From contig OY970196.1 of NCBI GenBank assembly GCA_963708205.1, forward strand, positions 2,108,001 through 2,172,000: a DNA stretch of 64,000 nucleotides. The letters run 5' to 3'. This document shows positions 60,025 through 64,000 of this stretch, piece after piece. The number at the start of each line of letters is the position of its first letter. Within the stretch, counting starts at the first letter, position 1. The position numbers and the translations under genes are program-made. Below the pieces are notes generated by a model. The model saw nothing but the letters and a program-made list of their open reading frames with translations, was not told the origin of the DNA and ran no database searches. This DNA comes from CAVYTF01 sp963708205. Its GTDB lineage: Bacteria; Bacteroidota; Bacteroidia; Chitinophagales; Chitinophagaceae.

Positions 60025-60655
60025 AGCTAACTTCGTTTTCTTCAATGGCTAAGCCCAATGTTTTTATTTGATTTGAAGTTGATTTAAGATCGAGGTGATG
60101 AATGCTTTTGATACCAAGTTTTGATGCAACTTCTGTGAACATTTCAACATCATCAATATAGATGACCTGTTCTGATTGCACACAGGCAATATCTAGAGTC
60201 AGCCTGAAAATTTCAGCATCAGGTTTCCTTACATGCACATAGCAGGACGAGATAAAAAAATCAAAAATTTCTTTTAATTTGAATGTTTGTATCCTGTATT
60301 CATTTAGTTCTCTTGCTTCATTGCTTACTGCGGCAACCTGCAGTCCGTATTTTTTCTTCAGCTTTTTAATAAAGTCAATCATTGCAGGATTAGGCGTTGT
60401 TTGCGCAAACATGAAATCCCGAAACTGGTTTGCACTAAATCTTCTTTTCTCATAAAACACCACCTCATTCAGGTATTCATCAAGTGTCATTCTTCCTTCT
60501 TCATACACAACAAAAACAAGTTTATGGCGCGCTTCCATTTCGGCAACATCAAGGTTAAACATTGCGGATGCCTTGTGCCGGAAATTATGACCCCAGCCAT
60601 CGGAAAGTAGAACGCCGCCGATATCTAAAAACAGGGTTGTTATTTTATTTTTCAT
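60017..60655 (-). CDS. HAD-superfamily hydrolase (subfamily IA)
   Basis: A 212-residue phosphatase-like protein. Motif I is FLDIGGVLLSDGWG with nucleophile Asp11 (the usual DxD second acid is Gly, as in the YihX-like group). Motif II is in AAVSNEAREL, and motif IV in VIYIDDVEMFTEVASKLGI. Substrates of this group are sugar phosphates. Its start overlaps the atpG stop (TAATG), and its own stop overlaps the acetate kinase start, so it is tightly linked to both. Confidence 0.85.
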   Translation of the reverse strand: MKNKITTLFLDIGGVLLSDGWGHNFRHKASAMFNLDVAEMEARHKLVFVVYEEGRMTLDEYLNEVVFYEKRRFSANQFRDFMFAQTTPNPAMIDFIKKLKKKYGLQVAAVSNEARELNEYRIQTFKLKEIFDFFISSCYVHVRKPDAEIFRLTLDIACVQSEQVIYIDDVEMFTEVASKLGIKSIHHLDLKSTSNQIKTLGLAIEENEVSYA

Positions 60656-61557
60656 TATTTAATTTTTATGTGACGCACCTTCAGTGCTTCAAATCCCGAC
60701 ACGACATCAAACAGTTCTTCATCAATCGAACTTTGCCGTAAGCGATGATATTTTTTATTCAGATCGTCTAATAAATCGCCTATGTTTTTTTCAGCGCGTT
60801 GCATGGCATCTAACCGACTTGCATTTTCACTCGCTAATGATTCTGCGCAAGCTTTGAAAAGAGAAACGAACAAGTATCCGCCGATTAATGCAAACAAGGT
60901 ATCGCTTTCCTTACCCGCAACCTGCGGCAATAATTTGCTGGGAAATTCAATTTGCTGTAAAGAGTCTTTCCACTTCTCATCCAACGGTAAAAAACGTTGC
61001 ATCACTGGCGTGTAACCGGAACCCGCTTTGGGTTGATTGTGAAAAATATAGAACTCATTGATTTCTTCCCGATCATTGCTTTCCTGGCTGCGGTTCAGTA
61101 TTTCTGTAATGAGTGGTGTGATAGAATTCACATCATTCGGAACAGGGTATAATTTCGCTGCAGGCATTCCAACATCAGACAATAACAACGCAACGCGTTC
61201 GCCCACAGCCCAGATCATTTTTTTGCCAGGTAATTCTTTCAATGAAGCAGTTACAAAGTCTGCCATAGCATCGTTAAAGCGCGCAACCAAGCCCTGGTCT
61301 GACCCAAAAACAATCGCACAGATTTGATTTCCCTGAAATTTTTTTATGACTTTCTTTTCGCTGATGCCTTCAATTTTTTCCGCTTTAAAATAGGTGATGA
61401 TGCCCAACGCAACCGTGTGATAATAATCACCCAAAGCACTTACCGCCGTCTCGTATTGAACAATGTTAGAAGCTGCCATCGCCTTCATGGCACTTACGAC
61501 AGACTTTAAATCTTTCGCTCCTTCCGATTTGCTGCGCAGGCTTTCTAATGTGTCCAT
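60655..61557 (-). CDS. atpG: N-ATPase gamma subunit
   Basis: A 300-residue central-stalk subunit of an F-type ATPase. The N-terminal helix LRSKSEGAKDLKSVVSAMKAMAA and the C-terminal helix (ENASRLDAMQRAEKNIGDLLDDLNKKYHRLRQSSIDEELFDVVSGFEAL) form the coiled stalk. The start overlaps the alpha stop (TAATG). In N-ATPase operons gamma is the last ATPase gene, as here. Confidence 0.9.
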   Translation of the reverse strand: MDTLESLRSKSEGAKDLKSVVSAMKAMAASNIVQYETAVSALGDYYHTVALGIITYFKAEKIEGISEKKVIKKFQGNQICAIVFGSDQGLVARFNDAMADFVTASLKELPGKKMIWAVGERVALLLSDVGMPAAKLYPVPNDVNSITPLITEILNRSQESNDREEINEFYIFHNQPKAGSGYTPVMQRFLPLDEKWKDSLQQIEFPSKLLPQVAGKESDTLFALIGGYLFVSLFKACAESLASENASRLDAMQRAEKNIGDLLDDLNKKYHRLRQSSIDEELFDVVSGFEALKVRHIKIK

Positions 61558-63101
61558 TATTTTTTTGTTTGATCGGGTGGCTTGCCTTGAAAAGGCGTAA
61601 GAATTTCAGCGGCAATCTTTACAATATTCGCTTTGTCATCATCGCTTAAAACTTTATCTGACAGCAATCTTTTTAAAAGATCAGCCGGAAATGTGCTGCT
61701 GCTTTTTAACAACGCATCTTGTGCATCCCCAATTTTTTCAAGGGGGATATTATCTAACAACCCGCTGATTAATGCAATCAAGATGATCAGTTGATTTGAA
61801 ACAGATAGCTGCAACAGTTCAGGTTGTTTCAAACATTCTCGTATGCGCTTGCCATGTTCAATTGTCTTGCGTGTGCCTTCATCGAGCCGTGTTCCAAAGC
61901 GGGCAAAAGTTTCCAGTTCTTCAAACTGCGCATATTCCAATTTTAATTTGGCAATGGAACGATACGCAGGCAACTGCGCTTTATCGCCTACACGCGAAAC
62001 AGATTTTCCAACATCAACAGCCGGCAAAATACCGAGCTCAAATAGTTTGGGTGATAAATAAATCTGTCCGTCTGTAATAGAAATCAAATTGGTTGGAATA
62101 TAGGCTGAAATGTTTTGCGCTTCCGTTTCAATGATGGGTAAAGCCGTCAGCGATCCGCCTTTGAGCTCTTTGCTTAAATTCGTTGATCGTTCCAATAAAC
62201 GGGAATGAATATAAAAAATATCACCCGGAAAAGCTTCCCGTCCCGGTGGTCTTCGCAACAACAATGATATTTCACGATAAGCCCGCGCATGATGCGTGAG
62301 ATCATCATAAACGATCAACACATCACGCCCTTCTTCCATAAAATATTCTGCAATGCTGGTTGCGGCATACGGCGCGATATATTCCAAACCGGGAGAATTA
62401 TTTCCTTCCGCCACCACAACGGTTGTATAATCCATCGCACCTTTTTCTCTCAGGTTGGCAATCACTTTTGCAACTGCAGAAGCCCGCTGCCCAATGGCAC
62501 AATACACGCACAGAACATTCTTACCTTTTTGATTGAGGATGACATCAATGGCGATAGCTGTCTTGCCGGTTTGCCGATCACCAACAATTAATTCGCGCTG
62601 ACCGCGACCGATGGGAATGAGCGCATCAATCACTTTGATGCCTGTTTGCAAAGGAACATTTACCTCGCCGCGATCCATGATAGCTGGTGCGGGACGTTCA
62701 ATAGGCAGACGTTGATGAAGCGTAACCTGACCTTTGTCATCCATGGGATTTCCCAACGGATCAATTACTCTTCCGATTAATGAATTGCCAACCGGAATAT
62801 CCATCACACGACCTGTTCTTTCTACTTCATCGCCTGCGCTTAGCAGTGAATCTTTTCCTAACAATATCACACCAATTTCATCTGCATCAATATTGTATGC
62901 AATGCCAAAAAGATCGCCGGGAAATTTCAGCAGTTCCTCAAAGCCTGCACCGGGTAGCCCGGACACTTTTACAATGCCTGTTGACACGCTGGTTACAATG
63001 CCTACTTCGCGTGGCGCAAAAGGAAAAGTATAATTGTTTATACCTGCTTCTAACGCATCAAATTTGTTTTTAACAATCGTATCTGCATCTGTTGAAATCA
63101 T
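61557..63101 (-). CDS. atpA: N-ATPase alpha subunit
   Basis: A 514-residue F1 alpha subunit. P-loop GDRQTGKT at 174-181; the beta-barrel domain starts with GIVTSVSTGIVKVSGLPGAGFEELLKF; the later signatures are RPPGREAFPGDIFYIHSRLLERS and PAVDVGKSVSRVGDKAQ. Alpha is non-catalytic and holds the hexamer with beta, whose gene lies beyond the window. It starts one base after the b-subunit stop. Confidence 0.93.
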   Translation of the reverse strand: MISTDADTIVKNKFDALEAGINNYTFPFAPREVGIVTSVSTGIVKVSGLPGAGFEELLKFPGDLFGIAYNIDADEIGVILLGKDSLLSAGDEVERTGRVMDIPVGNSLIGRVIDPLGNPMDDKGQVTLHQRLPIERPAPAIMDRGEVNVPLQTGIKVIDALIPIGRGQRELIVGDRQTGKTAIAIDVILNQKGKNVLCVYCAIGQRASAVAKVIANLREKGAMDYTTVVVAEGNNSPGLEYIAPYAATSIAEYFMEEGRDVLIVYDDLTHHARAYREISLLLRRPPGREAFPGDIFYIHSRLLERSTNLSKELKGGSLTALPIIETEAQNISAYIPTNLISITDGQIYLSPKLFELGILPAVDVGKSVSRVGDKAQLPAYRSIAKLKLEYAQFEELETFARFGTRLDEGTRKTIEHGKRIRECLKQPELLQLSVSNQLIILIALISGLLDNIPLEKIGDAQDALLKSSSTFPADLLKRLLSDKVLSDDDKANIVKIAAEILTPFQGKPPDQTKK

Positions 63102-63102
63102 A

Positions 63103-63939
63103 CTAATTATTTACAGGTACTCCATTCATTTTGGGCTCGGGAACTTTGCCAGGTTCAGCTTTCTTTTCGGCTTCTTCTGTTGGTTTGTTTTTCTTCATCT
63201 CATTTAAATTATTTTGTAATGAATGGAGATAATCTGAAAAACTCCACGCCATTTTATAACCGTTTGTGGTTAGTTCAATCCCGTTGATTAATTCAGGTGC
63301 AGTCTTAAATTGCAACAGTGATTTTGTTGCCAGCATCTCATTTACAATATTGGTAATTGACACTTGTTGTGGTGCAGACAAATCAAATGCACTGCGCACC
63401 AAAATGGTATTTGTATTGGATTTAAAAGCATCCTTAAACTTCTTTTTTTCATCATCATTCAAACTGCTCAAACGCTTATTAAAAGTATTTACCGACTGGT
63501 CTTCCAAACTTGATGAAGCCATTTCTTTTAGCAGTTTTTTCGTGATGGCAAACACCTGCTTTTGCGTTTTGTCTTCATTTGCTGACTCTTCGTTCTGCTG
63601 ATTTTCTTTTGCCGCTTTCTCAAGGTTAGAACGCAACGCATTGGCTTCATCTTTTGCATCTTGAAGCAGCTTATCGCGTTGCGCATTTGTATATGCAATA
63701 GCTTTATCCATCAATGCTTTTTTTTGCTGATCGAAGTCTGCATTTTTTTTATTGAAGTCAGCCTGTTCTTTTATAGCAGCACCTTTTTTATCATCAGCAT
63801 CTTTCAATTGACCGGCAATTTTTTTCTCCCTTTCGTCAATTGCATTGAGTATCGGTTTGTATAAAAACCTTTTCAGCAACCACACCAAAACCAGGAAATT
63901 AATTACCTGCGCTATTACCGTAAACCAATTAATCTTCAT
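63103..63939 (-). CDS. atpF: N-ATPase b subunit with extended C-terminal part
   Basis: A 278-residue protein. N-terminal membrane anchor (WFTVIAQVINFLVLVWLLKRFLYKPILNAIDEREKKI) and a long charged helix (about 40-120) as in F-type b subunits. Typical b subunits have about 160 residues. The extra C-terminal ~120 residues (ITKKLLKEMASSSLEDQSVNTF, then VRSAFDLSAPQQVSITNIVNEML) resemble the delta-subunit contribution to the stator. No separate delta gene lies between b and alpha, which matches the N-ATPase operon type. Confidence 0.88.
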   Translation of the reverse strand: MKINWFTVIAQVINFLVLVWLLKRFLYKPILNAIDEREKKIAGQLKDADDKKGAAIKEQADFNKKNADFDQQKKALMDKAIAYTNAQRDKLLQDAKDEANALRSNLEKAAKENQQNEESANEDKTQKQVFAITKKLLKEMASSSLEDQSVNTFNKRLSSLNDDEKKKFKDAFKSNTNTILVRSAFDLSAPQQVSITNIVNEMLATKSLLQFKTAPELINGIELTTNGYKMAWSFSDYLHSLQNNLNEMKKNKPTEEAEKKAEPGKVPEPKMNGVPVNN

Positions 63940-63945
63940 AATAAA

Positions 63946-64000
63946 TTATTTTGCGATGATGTGATTCCAGAATGGATTGGCGAAGATGAGTATCATCGAA
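63946..64000 (-). CDS. atpE: N-ATPase c subunit, 3' end only
   Basis: The last 17 codons on the minus strand read SMILIFANPFWNHIIAK, then stop at 63946-63948. This fits the C-terminal helix of an F-type c (proteolipid) subunit, and its place before the b gene is right. The ion-binding helix is outside the window, so Na+ or H+ use cannot be judged. Confidence 0.75.
   Translation of the reverse strand, partial: SMILIFANPFWNHIIAK

Overview
The window is AT-rich chromosomal DNA from a Bacteroidota bacterium, most likely a member of the Chitinophagaceae or a close relative. The evidence is a SusC/SusD pair, TAnnTTTG-type promoter elements, a tmRNA whose tag reads GNTQYAMAA, and an F-type ATPase of the N-ATPase type. 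No rRNA, tRNA or CRISPR array was found.

Layout. 1-4.4 kb is ordinary backbone: a GH3-family enzyme (5' end outside the window), dxr, rseP and ssrA (tmRNA). A large serine recombinase gene sits at the 3' end of ssrA on the opposite strand, and its last codons are read from the antisense of ssrA. A few small unknown genes follow (4.4-8 kb). 8.3-29.7 kb is a stress island bounded by a 30-bp direct repeat with one mismatch. It encodes an MgtA-type Mg2+ ATPase, two UspA proteins, two flavin-binding PPOX-like proteins, a VIT/CCC1 transporter, phosphoketolase plus a frameshifted acetate kinase, a BON protein, Hsp20, an L,D-transpeptidase, a CHAD protein, an SDR, a PAS histidine kinase and a response regulator with a Crp-type DNA-binding domain. 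29.9-39.9 kb holds a DUF3179 protein, four AhpD/CMD-like proteins, an MFS transporter and SusC/SusD. 40.4-45.3 kb is a phosphate uptake operon (porin, PstSCAB) between degraded fragments of a recombinase, a PiT phosphate permease and a LytTR regulator. 46.5-54.9 kb encodes a 2088-residue hybrid kinase with nine GAF units, a response regulator and a GAF-cyclase, between two copies of a ~170-bp direct repeat. 55.3-64 kb, on the minus strand, is the 3' half of an N-ATPase operon (c, b, alpha, gamma) running through a HAD phosphatase, an intact acetate kinase and a second phosphoketolase to a class I aldolase.

Main discovery. Seven intergenic sites in the stress island share one 66-bp architecture: two FNR-like palindromes (WTGAY-N4-RTCAW) exactly 22 bp apart, then exactly 22 bp, then a TAnnTTTG-like -7 element. 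They precede the Usp operon, a porin-like gene, the BON gene, hsp20, a PPOX gene, a response-regulator pseudogene and the membrane-SDR-kinase-regulator gene string. The obvious candidate binder is the REC-cNMP-HTH_Crp protein encoded in the island, which keeps the E-x3-R residues of the CRP/FNR recognition helix. This looks like a self-contained, probably autoregulated, two-component stress regulon (inference).

Decay is common in the accessory DNA: a nonsense mutation in a response regulator, frameshifts in a porin-like gene and in one acetate kinase, and fragments of an ABC permease, a recombinase, a PiT permease and a LytTR regulator.
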